Positions 43,703-53,040 of a DNA stretch of 64,000 bases are shown here, piece after piece. Source of the stretch: Luteimonas sp. RC10 (lineage in GTDB: Bacteria; Pseudomonadota; Gammaproteobacteria; Xanthomonadales; Xanthomonadaceae); assembly GCF_014192745.1 (NCBI RefSeq), contig NZ_JACHYJ010000003.1, positions 62,001 to 126,000 on the forward strand, given 5' to 3'. Made by a program: the position numbers and the translations under genes. Numbering within the stretch: position 1 is the stretch's first letter; each line of letters begins with the position of its first letter. Below the pieces are notes generated by a model that was not told where the DNA came from, did not search any database, and saw only the letters and a list, made by a program, of their open reading frames with translations.

Positions 43703-44353
43703 ATGCATCCCGAGTTCTGGCATGAGCGCTGGCGCACGCAGCGCATCGGTTTCCACCGTGACGCGCCGCTGCCGCTGCTGGTCGCGCACTGGCCGACCCT
43801 GCGCCTGCCGGCCGGCGCCCGCGTCTTCGTGCCACTGTGCGGCAAGTCGCTGGACATGGTGTGGCTGGCCGAACAGGGCCATCGCGTGCTCGGAGTCGAG
43901 CTGTCGGAGCTGGCTGTCCAGGCGTTCTTCGACGGGCGTGGGCTGACGCCGCAGATCCACGACACCGCGGCTGGCCGGCACTACACCGCCGGCCCGTTCG
44001 AGCTGATCGTCGGCGATGCCTTTGCGCTCGATGCGAGCGTGCTGGCCGACTGCGCGGCGGTCTACGACCGGGCCGCGATGATCGCGCTGCCGCCGGACCT
44101 GCGCGCGACCTACGCCGCGACCGCGTGGCGCCGGCTACCGGCCGGTTGCCGTGGACTGCTGGTCACGTTGGTGTATCCGCAGCACGAAAAGGCCGGGCCG
44201 CCGTTCTCGGTGGACGCCGACGAGGTGCATGCGCTGCTCGATGCCGATTGGCATGTGAACCTGGTCGAGCACCGCGACATCCTCGCCAGCGAGCCGGACT
44301 TCGGCACGACCGCGCTGTCGACCGCGGTCTGGCAGGTCGCGCGACGCGACTGA
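43703..44353 (+). CDS. tpm: Thiopurine S-methyltransferase
   Basis: 216 aa, MHPEFWHERWRTQRIGFHRD is the bacterial TPMT signature, followed by the SAM-binding RVFVPLCGKSLDMVWLAEQGHRVLGVELS. Methylates thiopurines and, in pseudomonads, selenium and tellurium species. ATG 43703 with CGGAAG upstream; located 45 nt after parC but with no obvious link in function. Confidence 0.93.
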   Translation: MHPEFWHERWRTQRIGFHRDAPLPLLVAHWPTLRLPAGARVFVPLCGKSLDMVWLAEQGHRVLGVELSELAVQAFFDGRGLTPQIHDTAAGRHYTAGPFELIVGDAFALDASVLADCAAVYDRAAMIALPPDLRATYAATAWRRLPAGCRGLLVTLVYPQHEKAGPPFSVDADEVHALLDADWHVNLVEHRDILASEPDFGTTALSTAVWQVARRD

Positions 44354-44385
44354 CGCGCCGCGCAGCGCGCGCATGCGTGGCGCTT

Positions 44386-44883
44386 TCAGCCCACGCCGGC
44401 GTGCGTGCCTTCCGCCTCGCCCATGCGGCTTTGCTGGTAGTTCTGCAGGCCGATCATCTCGATCAGGCGCAGCTGCTTCTCCAGCCAGTAGGTGTGGTCT
44501 TCCTCGGTGTCCGAAAGCTGGGTCACCAGCACCTGGCGGCTGACGAAGTCGCCATGGCGCTCGCACAGCGCGATGCCCTGGGCCAAGTGGTCGCGCACCG
44601 CGTACTCGAGCGCGAGGTCCTTGCGCAGCATCTCCTCGACCGTACGACCGGGCTCGAACGCCTCGGGGCGCATGTCCGGATCGCCCTCCAGGAACAGGAT
44701 GCGGCGCAGCAGCGCATCGGCGTGCTGGGTCTCCTCCTCCATCTCGTGGTTGATCCGCGCATAGAGCTGGTGCAGCCCCAGATCCTCGTAGCGGCGCGAA
44801 TGGATGAAGTACTGGTCGCGTGCGGCGAGCTCGCCGCGCAGCAGGAACTTCAGGTAGTCGACGACTTCGGGATGGCCTTTCAT
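44386..44883 (-). CDS. bfr: Bacterioferritin lacking the haem-ligand methionine
   Basis: 165 aa, aligns without gaps to classic Bfr. Ferroxidase ligands Glu18, Glu51 and His54 are present, and later Glu/His in [10 protein letters not shown]. Position 52, the axial haem ligand Met in E. coli Bfr, is Thr (E51-T52-Q53-H54). So it probably stores iron as a haem-free 24-mer or uses another haem site. ATG 44883 inside a longer open frame. Divergent from the Hsp70-like gene with a perfect palindrome between. Confidence 0.93.
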   Translation of the reverse strand: MKGHPEVVDYLKFLLRGELAARDQYFIHSRRYEDLGLHQLYARINHEMEEETQHADALLRRILFLEGDPDMRPEAFEPGRTVEEMLRKDLALEYAVRDHLAQGIALCERHGDFVSRQVLVTQLSDTEEDHTYWLEKQLRLIEMIGLQNYQQSRMGEAEGTHAGVG

Positions 44884-44948
44884 CGGGGGGCTCGCAGGTC
44901 CGGGAATGGGCGCAGTATGCCCAGTCGGCCGCGACGATGATCGGATGC

Positions 44949-44962
44949 AAATGCATGCATTT
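44949..44962. promoter_or_regulatory. 14-bp perfect palindrome in the bfr/hsp70-like intergenic region
   Basis: AAATGCATGCATTT is fully symmetrical and is the most AT-rich part of the 138-nt divergent region. It could be an operator for either gene; it resembles but does not match a Fur box. Confidence 0.45.
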
Positions 44963-45021
44963 CGCATTCTCAGGGCCAGCCACGTAGACTCGCCCGCCCC
45001 TCCGCCTCCCGACCTGCGCAG

Positions 45022-46398
45022 ATGAAGATCGGTATCGACTTCGGCACCAGCTACTCGGCCGCCGCCGCGCGCATCGGCGACCGCCTCGAACACATCCGCT
45101 TCGGCGGGCAGGCGCAGTTCCGCACCGCGGTGTATTTCCCGCGCGCCGTGCCCGACGTGGCCGACTTCGCACTGACCGACGCGATGGAGGCGCAGGTCGC
45201 CGAGATCGTGCGCGACCTCAAGGCCGCGCAGACCCGCGCCGGCACCGCGGCACGCAGCGAGGCACAGCTGCGCGGCGACGCGGTGCGCATCGTGCGCAGG
45301 CAATGGATGGAACAGCAGATGCGCGAGGCCGAGACCTCGGTCGCCGATCTGCAGGACGCGGTGTTCGGCGAGGAGGCGATCGAACGCTACCTCGAGGACG
45401 GCACTGGCAACCTGGTGCAGTCGCCCAAGTCAATGCTCGGTTTCAATCTGCATCCGCGCGCCCGCGCCACCATCGCCGGCATCGCCGCACACATCCTCGA
45501 GCACATCCGGCTCACCGCGAGCCGCCAGTTGGGCACCGTCGTGCGCGAGGCGACACTGGGCCGGCCGGTGCGCTTCCGCAGCTCGATGGGTGAGGCCGGC
45601 GGCGAGCAGGCGCTGGCGATCCTGCGCGAGGCCGCGGGCATCGCCGGTTTCGACACCGTGCACTTTCTCGAAGAACCGGCGGCCGCTGCATTGCATCACC
45701 ACGCGATCAGCCCACAGCGCCAGACCACCCTGGTCGTCGACATCGGCGGCGGCACCACCGACATCGCGCTGGCGAGCATCGGCGGCCACGATGCGCCGCA
45801 GGTGCACCGCGCCTGGGGCATCGCCAATGGCGGCACCGACGTCGACATCGCGCTGAGCCTGGCCCGCGCGATGCCGCTGTTCGGCAAGGGCGTCACGCGT
45901 ACGCCGGTGCACCACTTCGTCGAGGCCGCGACCGTGCAGGACCTGCCGCGCCAGCGCGAGTTCCACCGCCACGACTACCGCGACGTCGTGGCGCCGTACG
46001 GCGCGCGCCTGCAGGCGCTGCAGGACGAGGGCGGCACCACCCGGCTCTACCGCGGCATCGAGGCCATGAAGGTCCGGCTCAGCGACGTCGCCACGGCGGT
46101 GCAGCCGCTCGACTTCATCGAGCCGGGCCTGCGCGTGGACGCCGAGCGCGCCGATCTCGAGGCCGCCGCCGCGCGCTTCCTCGACCAGATCGGCGGACTG
46201 CTCGACGAGGTCCGCGCCGACCTGCCGCAGCCGCCCGACACGCTGTTCCTGACCGGCGGCATGTCCGGTGCGCCCTACGTGCAGGCTGCCGCGCGGGCGC
46301 GGTTCCCGCAGGCCCGGGTCGTCCGCGGCGACCCGTCGCTGGGCGTGGTGTCGGGTCTGGCCGAGCACGCATACAACGCGCCCATCGCCGCGGGCTGA
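45022..46398 (+). CDS. Hsp70-like ATPase, YegD type
   Basis: 458 aa actin/Hsp70 ATPase fold without the DnaK substrate-binding domain. Phosphate-1 motif [13 protein letters not shown], phosphate-2 [14 protein letters not shown], adenosine motif [14 protein letters not shown]. The insertion and overall length match E. coli YegD. Probably a specialised chaperone; clients unknown. Start ATG 45022 (MKIGIDFG) is clear. Monocistronic on context. Confidence 0.9.
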   Translation: MKIGIDFGTSYSAAAARIGDRLEHIRFGGQAQFRTAVYFPRAVPDVADFALTDAMEAQVAEIVRDLKAAQTRAGTAARSEAQLRGDAVRIVRRQWMEQQMREAETSVADLQDAVFGEEAIERYLEDGTGNLVQSPKSMLGFNLHPRARATIAGIAAHILEHIRLTASRQLGTVVREATLGRPVRFRSSMGEAGGEQALAILREAAGIAGFDTVHFLEEPAAAALHHHAISPQRQTTLVVDIGGGTTDIALASIGGHDAPQVHRAWGIANGGTDVDIALSLARAMPLFGKGVTRTPVHHFVEAATVQDLPRQREFHRHDYRDVVAPYGARLQALQDEGGTTRLYRGIEAMKVRLSDVATAVQPLDFIEPGLRVDAERADLEAAAARFLDQIGGLLDEVRADLPQPPDTLFLTGGMSGAPYVQAAARARFPQARVVRGDPSLGVVSGLAEHAYNAPIAAG

Positions 46399-46479
46399 GC
46401 GCCGCGGCACGCCCGCACCATCGCGCGGAACCTGAAACAATCGGACCGCGGCAGGCGGCCGCGACAGGGGAGCTCGGCA

Positions 46480-49068
46480 ATGCGCAACCGGTGGCGCACT
46501 TGGAGCCTGCGGGCGCTGCTCGCCCTGGCAGTCGCTGCACTGGCGATCGCCACGATGCTGTGGTGGCAACTGCGTGGCAGCCTGCCGGACCTGGCGGGCA
46601 CACGGACGCTGCCCGGGCTCGAGGCGCAGGCGACGATCCAGCGCGACGCCTTGGGGACGGTGACGATCACCGCCGACAGCGAGGCGGATGCGATGCGCGC
46701 GCTGGGCTGGGTACATGCCCAGGAGCGCTACTTCGAGATGGATCTGATGCGGCGCCTGCCCGCAGGCGAACTCTCGGCGCTGTTCGGCGAGCGCGCGCTC
46801 GACACCGATCGTCGCCATCGCCTGCACCGCATGCGCGCCCGCGTCGACGCTGCCTTGGCCGAGATCGCCGGAGAGCGCATGCGGCACCTGCGCGCCTACA
46901 CGCAAGGCGCGAACGCCGGGCTGGCCGCACTGCGGGCCCGGCCCTGGCCGTACCTGCTGCTGCGTCAGCAGCCGGCGCCCTGGACGCCGGCCGACTCGGC
47001 GCTGGTCGGCTTCTCGATGTACTTCGACCTGCAGGATGCCAGCAACGCACGCGAACTGGCGATGCATCGGCTGCGCCCGCACCTGCCACCCGCGTTGCTT
47101 GCACTGGTGGCCTACGACGGCAGCCGCTGGGATGCTCCACTGGAGGGCGCAGCGCGCGGCGATGCGCTCTTGCCGGACGCCGACGCGGTGGATCTGCGCC
47201 GCTTGGACGTGACGGACGGGGGCAGCGCCGGCGCGCGATCCGCGGTGATGTCCGCGCAGGCCCCCACTCCACCGCTCGCGTCGCAAGCGGTTCCCCTCTC
47301 CCCCGCGGTGCGGGGGAGAGACGACGGCGGGCCGCCTGCGGCGGCCGATCTTGCCGTAGGGAGCAACAACTTCGCGGTCGGCGGTGCACTGACCGCCGAC
47401 GGCCGCGCACTGGTCGCCGACGACATGCATCTGGGGCTGCGCGCGCCCAACCTGTGGTTCCGTGCGCGGTTGCGCTATCCCGATGCCCGCGCGCCGGGCG
47501 GCCGCGTCGATATCACCGGTTTCACGCTGCCGGGCCTGCCCGCGGTCATCGTCGGCAGCAACGGACACATCGCCTGGGGCTTCACCAACAGCTACGTCGA
47601 CACGCTGGACTGGCAACGCATCGTGCCCTGCGACGCATCCGTCCCGCCGGCGTCCGGCTGCACGCCGCTGCGGCGCCATGCCGAACCCATCGCCATCGCC
47701 GGTCGCGCGGCGGAGGTGCTGACCGTGGACGACAGCGACTGGGGACCGGTCGTCCATCGCGAAGCTGATGGCAGCGCGCTGGCGCTGCGCTGGACGGCGC
47801 ACCTGCCCGGCGCGCTGAACTTCGGCCTGGCGGACTTCGCCCACGCCCGCGACCTCGACGACGCACTCGCGATCGCCGACCGCACCGCGACCCCGACCCA
47901 GAACCTGGTGATCGGCGACCTGCACGGCGCGGTCGCCTGGCGTTTGCTCGGGCCGGTCCCGGTGCGTGCGCCCGGCTGCAATGGCCGCACAGTTTCGCAT
48001 CCACCCGGGGCCGGCGCGTCGGGCGATGCCGGCAACGTCTGCGCACCATGGCCGATCGCCACCGACACCTCACCGATCGTGCGCACGCCCGACGCGACGC
48101 GGCTGTGGACCGCGAACAGCCGCGTCGTCGATGGCGCGGACTTCGCCCGGCTCGGCGATGGCGGTGCGGCCCTGGGCATCCGCGCCTGGCAGATCCGTCA
48201 GGGACTCGATGCCCGCAACCGCTTCAGCGAGCGCGATCTGCTCGCGATCCAGCTCGACGATCGCGCGCTGCTGCTGACGCAGTGGCAGGCCCTGCTCGTC
48301 CGCGCAGCCGACGCGGCCGGTGCCGATGCCACCGCGCTGCGCGCCCTTGCCGACGCAAGCGGTGACTGGCGCGGCCGCGCCGCGGTCGATTCGGTCGCCT
48401 ACCGCATCGTCCGCGCATGGCGGCTGGCGGTGCATGCGCGCATCGCCGACGGCCTGCTCGCACCCGCACGCGCAACCGCAGGCGACGCGATCGCCTGGCC
48501 GGACCCGCCGAACTTCGAAGGCGTGGTCTGGCCGCTGGTGAGCCAGCGCCCCGAGCACCTGCTGCCACGCCGCTTCGCCTGCACCCCGCAGACTCAGCAG
48601 GGGCGCTGCGCGCCGATCGCCGACGGCTGGACTGCGTTGCTGGAGGACGCCGCGCGCGAGGTCCGCGACACGCTGCAGGCCGACGGGCCGCTGGCGCAGC
48701 GCAGCTGGGGCGAGCACAACACCGCGGCGATCTGTCATCCGCTCGCGGCCGCAATCCCGCTCATCGGCCGGCGTGCGCTGTGCATGCCGGCGCAGCCGCT
48801 GCCCGGCGACGGTACCGTGCCGCGCGTGCAGGCGCCGGCGTTCGGTGCTTCGCAGCGCATGGTGGTCGCGCCCGGGCATGAAGCCGACGGCATCGCGCAC
48901 ATGCCCGGCGGCCAGAGCGGCCATCCCCTGTCGCCGTTCTGGGGCGCCGGCCATGACGACTGGGTGCAGGGCCGCGCCTCACCGTTCCTGCCGGGCCCGG
49001 CCACGCACGTGCTGCAGTTGCAGCCCGCACACCGCGCGGCGCCACCCGACGCGGCGCGCCGCGACTAG
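46480..49068 (+). CDS. Penicillin acylase family N-terminal-nucleophile hydrolase
   Basis: 862 aa. An N-terminal membrane anchor or signal (residues 8-30) is followed by the alpha chain (DALGTVTITADSEADAMRALGWVHAQERYFEMDLMRR). Autocatalytic cleavage is expected before Ser295 (VGSNNFAVGG), giving the beta chain with NMHLGL-like DDMHLGLRAPNLWF. Homologs cleave amide bonds of beta-lactams or acyl-homoserine lactones; the substrate is not inferable. Residues 273-281 are encoded by a GC-rich palindrome (47296-47320) in the spacer just before the cleavage site. The 3' end overlaps the convergent alkB-like gene by 4 nt. GGGGAG lies ten nt before the ATG. Confidence 0.93.
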   Translation: MRNRWRTWSLRALLALAVAALAIATMLWWQLRGSLPDLAGTRTLPGLEAQATIQRDALGTVTITADSEADAMRALGWVHAQERYFEMDLMRRLPAGELSALFGERALDTDRRHRLHRMRARVDAALAEIAGERMRHLRAYTQGANAGLAALRARPWPYLLLRQQPAPWTPADSALVGFSMYFDLQDASNARELAMHRLRPHLPPALLALVAYDGSRWDAPLEGAARGDALLPDADAVDLRRLDVTDGGSAGARSAVMSAQAPTPPLASQAVPLSPAVRGRDDGGPPAAADLAVGSNNFAVGGALTADGRALVADDMHLGLRAPNLWFRARLRYPDARAPGGRVDITGFTLPGLPAVIVGSNGHIAWGFTNSYVDTLDWQRIVPCDASVPPASGCTPLRRHAEPIAIAGRAAEVLTVDDSDWGPVVHREADGSALALRWTAHLPGALNFGLADFAHARDLDDALAIADRTATPTQNLVIGDLHGAVAWRLLGPVPVRAPGCNGRTVSHPPGAGASGDAGNVCAPWPIATDTSPIVRTPDATRLWTANSRVVDGADFARLGDGGAALGIRAWQIRQGLDARNRFSERDLLAIQLDDRALLLTQWQALLVRAADAAGADATALRALADASGDWRGRAAVDSVAYRIVRAWRLAVHARIADGLLAPARATAGDAIAWPDPPNFEGVVWPLVSQRPEHLLPRRFACTPQTQQGRCAPIADGWTALLEDAAREVRDTLQADGPLAQRSWGEHNTAAICHPLAAAIPLIGRRALCMPAQPLPGDGTVPRVQAPAFGASQRMVVAPGHEADGIAHMPGGQSGHPLSPFWGAGHDDWVQGRASPFLPGPATHVLQLQPAHRAAPPDAARRD
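47296..47320. repeat. Palindromic repeat unit inside the acylase gene
   Basis: 11-bp arms CTCTCCCCCGC / GCGGGGGAGAG with a 3-nt loop, in frame, encoding part of the precursor spacer. Same core as the tandem repeat at 21291 and the single copy at 52990. Confidence 0.8.
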
Positions 49069-49691
49069 CGGTCCAGCGCCCCCTGCCAATGGGTGCCGTA
49101 AAGCCCGGCCGCCATCTTCTCGGCCGGGCGCGCACGGAAGACTGCACTGATCCGTGGTCCGACCGGACGCGTGGTCTTCGCGATCCCGTGCTCGTGGGTC
49201 AGCTGCGAGGCATGGCTCATCGCCAGCACGCTGCCGGGCGCGAGTTCGATCGCGATCGCCTTGCCACCCCCGGCCTTCGCGCGGATCGACATCCGCCGCG
49301 CACCGCCCAGCGACAGCAACGCGATCGGCTGGCCCGGCACCAGCGTGTGCAACTTGTCGTGGTGCATGGCCACGCTGTCGCGGCCGTCGCGGTAGAGATT
49401 GAGCCCGACCGCGGTGTACGGCGCAGGCACCAACCGCTGCACGACGCCGCACATCTCAGCCAGCGGCAAGCCAGGCGGCAGCGCATCGAGCCGATAGGAC
49501 GCCAGCAGCCGCGGGACCGCGACCACGCGGTCGTACATCGGCCGATGCTGGGCCTCCCAGTGCGCCCCGTCGCGCAGCGCCTCGAACCACGCCGCCGCAG
49601 TTGCCGGATCGACCGCATCGGCCCAGTAGCGGATACCGCCCTCGTCGTCGTCGACGAGGGTCCGCGGCGCGGCGGTCGGGAACAGATCCAT
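49065..49691 (-). CDS. AlkB-like 2-oxoglutarate/Fe(II) dioxygenase
   Basis: 208 aa. Iron ligands His110-x-Asp112 (MHHDKL) and His166 (THEHGI), and 2-oxoglutarate-binding Arg180 with Arg186 in RISAVFR, matching the RxNxTFR position of AlkB with Asn to Ser and Thr to Val changes. Family members repair alkylated bases by oxidative demethylation; the altered motif leaves room for another substrate. ATG 49691 (MDLFPTA) rather than upstream in-frame codons. Not next to ada. Confidence 0.9.
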   Translation of the reverse strand: MDLFPTAAPRTLVDDDEGGIRYWADAVDPATAAAWFEALRDGAHWEAQHRPMYDRVVAVPRLLASYRLDALPPGLPLAEMCGVVQRLVPAPYTAVGLNLYRDGRDSVAMHHDKLHTLVPGQPIALLSLGGARRMSIRAKAGGGKAIAIELAPGSVLAMSHASQLTHEHGIAKTTRPVGPRISAVFRARPAEKMAAGLYGTHWQGALDR

Positions 49692-50121
49692 GGTCCCGAA
49701 ATGGGGCCGCCCGACACGCCGGGCAAGCCACTCGGGCCGACGCGGGCGATCGCATCGGATCCAGCGCCCCGCGACATCGCATCCGCCCGATCCCCACGCC
49801 GTGCCGACGCGCCATCGTCGACGCACAGGGTCCAAGCACGCCTCGCCGATGGGCGAGCAGGCGCCCCCACCGGCCCCATCGACCCGGCGCTTCGCCATGC
49901 CAGCCATCATCACCTGGAACGCACGCCCCCCCGCCGTGGCGAAGCGCCAGGTCCGTGACGCACTGCCGCACCCGTGTCACAAGGCCGCCAATGCCATTGC
50001 ATCGGAACTGTGACTGCCTGTGCAATTCGGCCATTTCGATGGTCAATCGCGCAGCCACCGATTGACCCCGAGCCGCTGCGTGCGCAGGGTCTAGGCACGA
50101 TCGAACGCAGGAGGCGGTCGC
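49692..50121. other. 430-nt intergenic region without a supported gene
   Basis: Contains only short, low-complexity open frames rich in Arg and Pro that look like noise. A TTGACC at 50062 could be a -35 for the downstream thioredoxin-fold gene, but no good -10 follows at the right distance. No repeat or RNA structure was noticed. Confidence 0.5.
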
Positions 50122-50715
50122 ATGCCACGTCGCATGCCATGGATCTGGTTGGGCTTGCTGGGCGCCTGCGCGCTGGTGGCGGTGCTTGCCTGGCAGAACC
50201 GAGAACTGCGCGAGGAACGGCGCTGGTTCGTGACGCGCACCACCGAACCTTATCTGGGCATGTACGTGCCGCAGGTCGAGGCGACCACGCTCGACGGCGC
50301 CGCGCACGTGCTCGGCGCGCCCTCCGGCACGTTCCAGGTGCTGTACTTCTTCACCCCGACCTGCCCGTACTCGCGACGCTCGCTGCCGCGCGTGGCCGAA
50401 GCCGCGCGGCGCATCGCCCAGGCGCATGGACCGGACGTCGAGGTGCTGGGCGTGTGCCATTGCACGCCGGCGCAGGCCCGCGCCTATGCGGATGCCCATC
50501 GCCTGCCGTTTGCGGTGACCACACTGACCGACCGGCGCCACGTGATGCTGTTTCGCGCGCGCAACGTGCCGGCGCTGCTGGCGCTCGATCGCGACGGCCG
50601 GCTGCGCTACGCGCGCGTGGGCACCTTCGATACCAAGGAGCGGATGCAGGACCTTCTGGCCGCGCTGCAACGCACGGATGCGTCGCCGGCCCTGGCCACT
50701 GTCGAGGAGCGATGA
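50122..50715 (+). CDS. Membrane-anchored thioredoxin-fold protein with CPYS motif
   Basis: 197 aa. N-terminal membrane anchor (residues 7-23), then a TlpA/AhpC-type redoxin domain: VPQVEATTLDGAAHVLG and LYFFTPTCPYSRRSLPRV, with the active site C81-P82-Y83-S84, i.e. the resolving Cys is replaced by Ser. VPALLALDRDG has the cis-Pro. CxxS proteins often form mixed disulfides or act as isomerases rather than reductases. AGGAGG seven nt before the ATG. One base separates it from a secreted Cys-rich peptide gene, a likely client. Confidence 0.88.
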   Translation: MPRRMPWIWLGLLGACALVAVLAWQNRELREERRWFVTRTTEPYLGMYVPQVEATTLDGAAHVLGAPSGTFQVLYFFTPTCPYSRRSLPRVAEAARRIAQAHGPDVEVLGVCHCTPAQARAYADAHRLPFAVTTLTDRRHVMLFRARNVPALLALDRDGRLRYARVGTFDTKERMQDLLAALQRTDASPALATVEER

Positions 50716-50716
50716 G

Positions 50717-50932
50717 ATGACACGGTACTGGAAGACGATGCGCAACGCTGCGGCTGCCGCCCTGTTCGTGGGCTGCATGGGCTTCGGTGCGATGCAGGCG
50801 ATGGCCGACGACGGCGAGGACCGCGAGGCCTCGTGCAGCGCGTGGGCCTGCGCCCAGGAATGCGCGCCGTTCGGCGGGCAGCTCGGGCCCGGCGGCCCCG
50901 GCCAGCCGCTGCAGTGCTACTGCTGCGGCTGA
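50717..50932 (+). CDS. Secreted six-cysteine peptide
   Basis: 71 aa precursor. Signal peptide cleaved after AMA (residue 30), leaving a mature peptide of about 41 residues with Cys40, Cys45, Cys49, Cys67, Cys69 and Cys70 (C-x4-C-x3-C-x17-C-x-CC), a Gly/Pro-rich middle and an end QCYCCG. I do not recognise the family. GAGGAG precedes the ATG. It is one base downstream of a membrane thioredoxin-fold protein gene, so disulfide formation or modification by that protein is plausible. A bacteriocin-like or metal-binding role cannot be decided. Confidence 0.75.
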   Translation: MTRYWKTMRNAAAAALFVGCMGFGAMQAMADDGEDREASCSAWACAQECAPFGGQLGPGGPGQPLQCYCCG

Positions 50933-50941
50933 GTGCGGACA

Positions 50942-50973
50942 TGCCCGGTGCCGGCCAGTGCCGGCGCCGGGCA
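50942..50973. terminator. Hairpin between the Cys-peptide gene and fabV
   Basis: 14-nt arms with one mismatch around a 4-nt loop, in the convergent gap. There is no T tract on either side; it may protect both 3' ends. Confidence 0.5.
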
Positions 50974-50993
50974 CGCGCCGCGGTCGCGCGCGC

Positions 50994-52205
50994 TCAGTCG
51001 CGCAGTTCGATCACGTCGAAATCGACCACCGGATCGACGTCCGCGTCGTAGTCGACGTCGTCGCGCTCGAAGCCGAACAGCTTCAGGAACTCGTGCTTGT
51101 AGCCCGCGTAATCGGTCAGCGCGGTCAGGTTCTCGGTCGTGACCTGCGGCCACAACGCCTTGCACTGCGCCTGCACGTCGTCGCGCAGTTCCCAGTCGTC
51201 CAGACGCAGACGGTGTTCATCGTCGAGCTCGGCCGGCGCGCCGTCGGCGCGGTACATGCGCTCGCGGAACAGACGGTCGAGCTGGTCGAGCGTGCCCTCG
51301 TGCAGGCCGAGCTCCTTCATGACCTTGAAGACGATCGCGATGTACAGCGGCAGCACCGGGATCGCAGCACTGGCCTGGGTGACCACCGACTTGAGCACGG
51401 CGACGTTGGCGCTGCCGCCGGTGCGCTTGAGCTGCGCATCGAGCCGGCGCGCGGTCGCATCGAGGTCGGCCTTGGCCCGGCCCAGCGCACCGTGCCAGTA
51501 GATCGGCCAGGTGATCTCGGTGCCGATGTAGCTGAAGGCGACCGTCTTCGCGCCATCGGCGAGCACCCCGGCATCGCGCAGCGCGTCGATCCACAGCTGC
51601 CAGTCCTGACCGCCCATGACGGTCACGGTGTCCTCGATCTCCTGCTCGGTCGCCGGTTCGACGGTCGCCTGGATCACCTGGTCCTTGTTGGTGTCGATCG
51701 CGGTCGAGGTGTAGGCCTCGCCGATCGGCTTGAGCGCCGAGCGCTTGAGCTCGCCGGTGTCGGGCAGCTTGCGCACCGGCGAGGCCAGCGAATAGACCAC
51801 CAGGTCCACCTGCCCGCCCATCTCGTCGCGGATCAGCGCGATCGCCTGTTCGCGCGCGGCGTCGGAGAACGCGTCGCCGTTGATCGAGCGGCTATAGAGA
51901 CCGGCCTGCTTGGCGGCCTTGTCGAACGCCGCGGCGTTGTACCAGCCGGCGGTGCCGGGCTTCTTCTCGGTGCCGGGCTTCTCGAAGAATACGCCCAGCG
52001 TGTCGGCGCCGAAGCCGAAGGCCGCGCTGATGCGCGCCGCCAGTCCGTAGCCGCTCGATGCACCGATCACCAGCACCTTCTTCGGGCCGTCGTCGCGCAC
52101 GCCGCGCGCCTGCGTCGCCTCGATCTGGTCGCGCACGTTGTTGGCGCATCCGGTGGGGTGCGTGGTGGTGCAGATGAAGCCGCGGACCTTGGGATGGATG
52201 ATCAC
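50994..52205 (-). CDS. fabV: Enoyl-[acyl-carrier-protein] reductase FabV
   Basis: 403 aa NADH-dependent reductase of fatty-acid elongation. Starts [19 protein letters not shown]; the Rossmann motif is [16 protein letters not shown]; the catalytic pair Tyr236-x8-Lys245 ([11 protein letters not shown]) has the FabV-specific spacing. FabV enzymes are known to tolerate triclosan. Start codon GTG at 52205. TAAACT about 35 nt upstream may be the -10. Monocistronic. Confidence 0.96.
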   Translation of the reverse strand: MIIHPKVRGFICTTTHPTGCANNVRDQIEATQARGVRDDGPKKVLVIGASSGYGLAARISAAFGFGADTLGVFFEKPGTEKKPGTAGWYNAAAFDKAAKQAGLYSRSINGDAFSDAAREQAIALIRDEMGGQVDLVVYSLASPVRKLPDTGELKRSALKPIGEAYTSTAIDTNKDQVIQATVEPATEQEIEDTVTVMGGQDWQLWIDALRDAGVLADGAKTVAFSYIGTEITWPIYWHGALGRAKADLDATARRLDAQLKRTGGSANVAVLKSVVTQASAAIPVLPLYIAIVFKVMKELGLHEGTLDQLDRLFRERMYRADGAPAELDDEHRLRLDDWELRDDVQAQCKALWPQVTTENLTALTDYAGYKHEFLKLFGFERDDVDYDADVDPVVDFDVIELRD

Positions 52206-52392
52206 TGTGCTGCCCGGTTGTCGTGGAAATCGGGCGCCAGTTTAAGGCGTGCTGCGGTCCCGGTCCCGTACGGGGGGCAATGGTGCGCAAGGACCCTTGA
52301 CGCTGCATTGCGTCGAGGCGATTGACAGCACGCGGGCTGCCAGCTGAACTGGGCCCCCGGCGCACCCGCGCCTGCTGCGGATCCCGCTCCCG

Positions 52393-52941
52393 ATGTCGTC
52401 CCGTTGGCTCGATTCCCCCGCCCGCTATGGCCTGGTCACCCGCCTGCTGCACTGGGGCATGGCTGCGCTGTTTGCGTGGCAGTTCCTCGGCATGGGCGTG
52501 AAGCTGGCGCTCGGGCGCCATGCCCTGACCGCGTTCCTGGTCGGTACCCACAAGCCGGTCGGCACGCTGCTGATGCTGCTGATCCTCGCGCGCGGCGTCT
52601 GGGGGCTGTCGCAATGGCGGCGCCGGCCACCGCACCCGCCGACCTGGGTCGGCCGCGCGGCGCTGGCCGGGCATGCGGCGCTGTACGCGCTGATGGCCTG
52701 GGTGCCGACCGTGGCGTTGCTGCGCGAGTATGGTTCGGGCAAGGGCTTCGCGCCCTGGGGCGTGCCGCTGTTCCCGGCCACCGGCGTGAAGCAGGCGGCG
52801 TTGATGGCGCCGGCGAACCTGACGCACGGCGTGCTCGCCTGGACGCTGCTCGCGCTGGTGGTCGGCCATGTGCTGATGGTCGCGCTGCACCATCTGCTGT
52901 GGCGCGACACCACGCTCGCACGGATGGCCGGCCGGCTGTAG
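52393..52941 (+). CDS. Cytochrome b561-type membrane protein
   Basis: 182 aa, four membrane helices. Haem-ligand histidines are in TRLLHWGMAALF (helix 1), VGTHKPVG, NLTHGVLAW and VVGHVLMVALHHLLWRDTTL (helix 4). This is the bacterial CybB family, which moves electrons from quinol to acceptors such as superoxide. ATG 52393. No partner gene adjacent. Confidence 0.93.
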   Translation: MSSRWLDSPARYGLVTRLLHWGMAALFAWQFLGMGVKLALGRHALTAFLVGTHKPVGTLLMLLILARGVWGLSQWRRRPPHPPTWVGRAALAGHAALYALMAWVPTVALLREYGSGKGFAPWGVPLFPATGVKQAALMAPANLTHGVLAWTLLALVVGHVLMVALHHLLWRDTTLARMAGRL

Positions 52942-52989
52942 CCATGGCCTGCGCGGCCCGGCCCCCACCCGGTCCGCGATGCGGACCGA

Positions 52990-53011
52990 CCTCCCCCGCG
53001 TTGCGGGGAAG
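52990..53011. repeat. Single copy of the CTCCCCCGC-type palindrome
   Basis: CCTCCCCCGC, a GTT loop and GCGGGGAAGG in the convergent gap between cytochrome b561 and asnB. Diverged member of the palindrome family seen at 21291-21458 and 47296-47320. Confidence 0.6.
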
Positions 53012-53040
53012 GCGATCCATGCAGTGATGGTGACGTGGCC

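Noticed and set aside
49690-50013. 107-codon plus-strand frame upstream of the thioredoxin-fold gene
   Set aside because: Very rich in Arg, Pro, His; no Shine-Dalgarno, no motif; partly overlaps the AlkB-like gene start.
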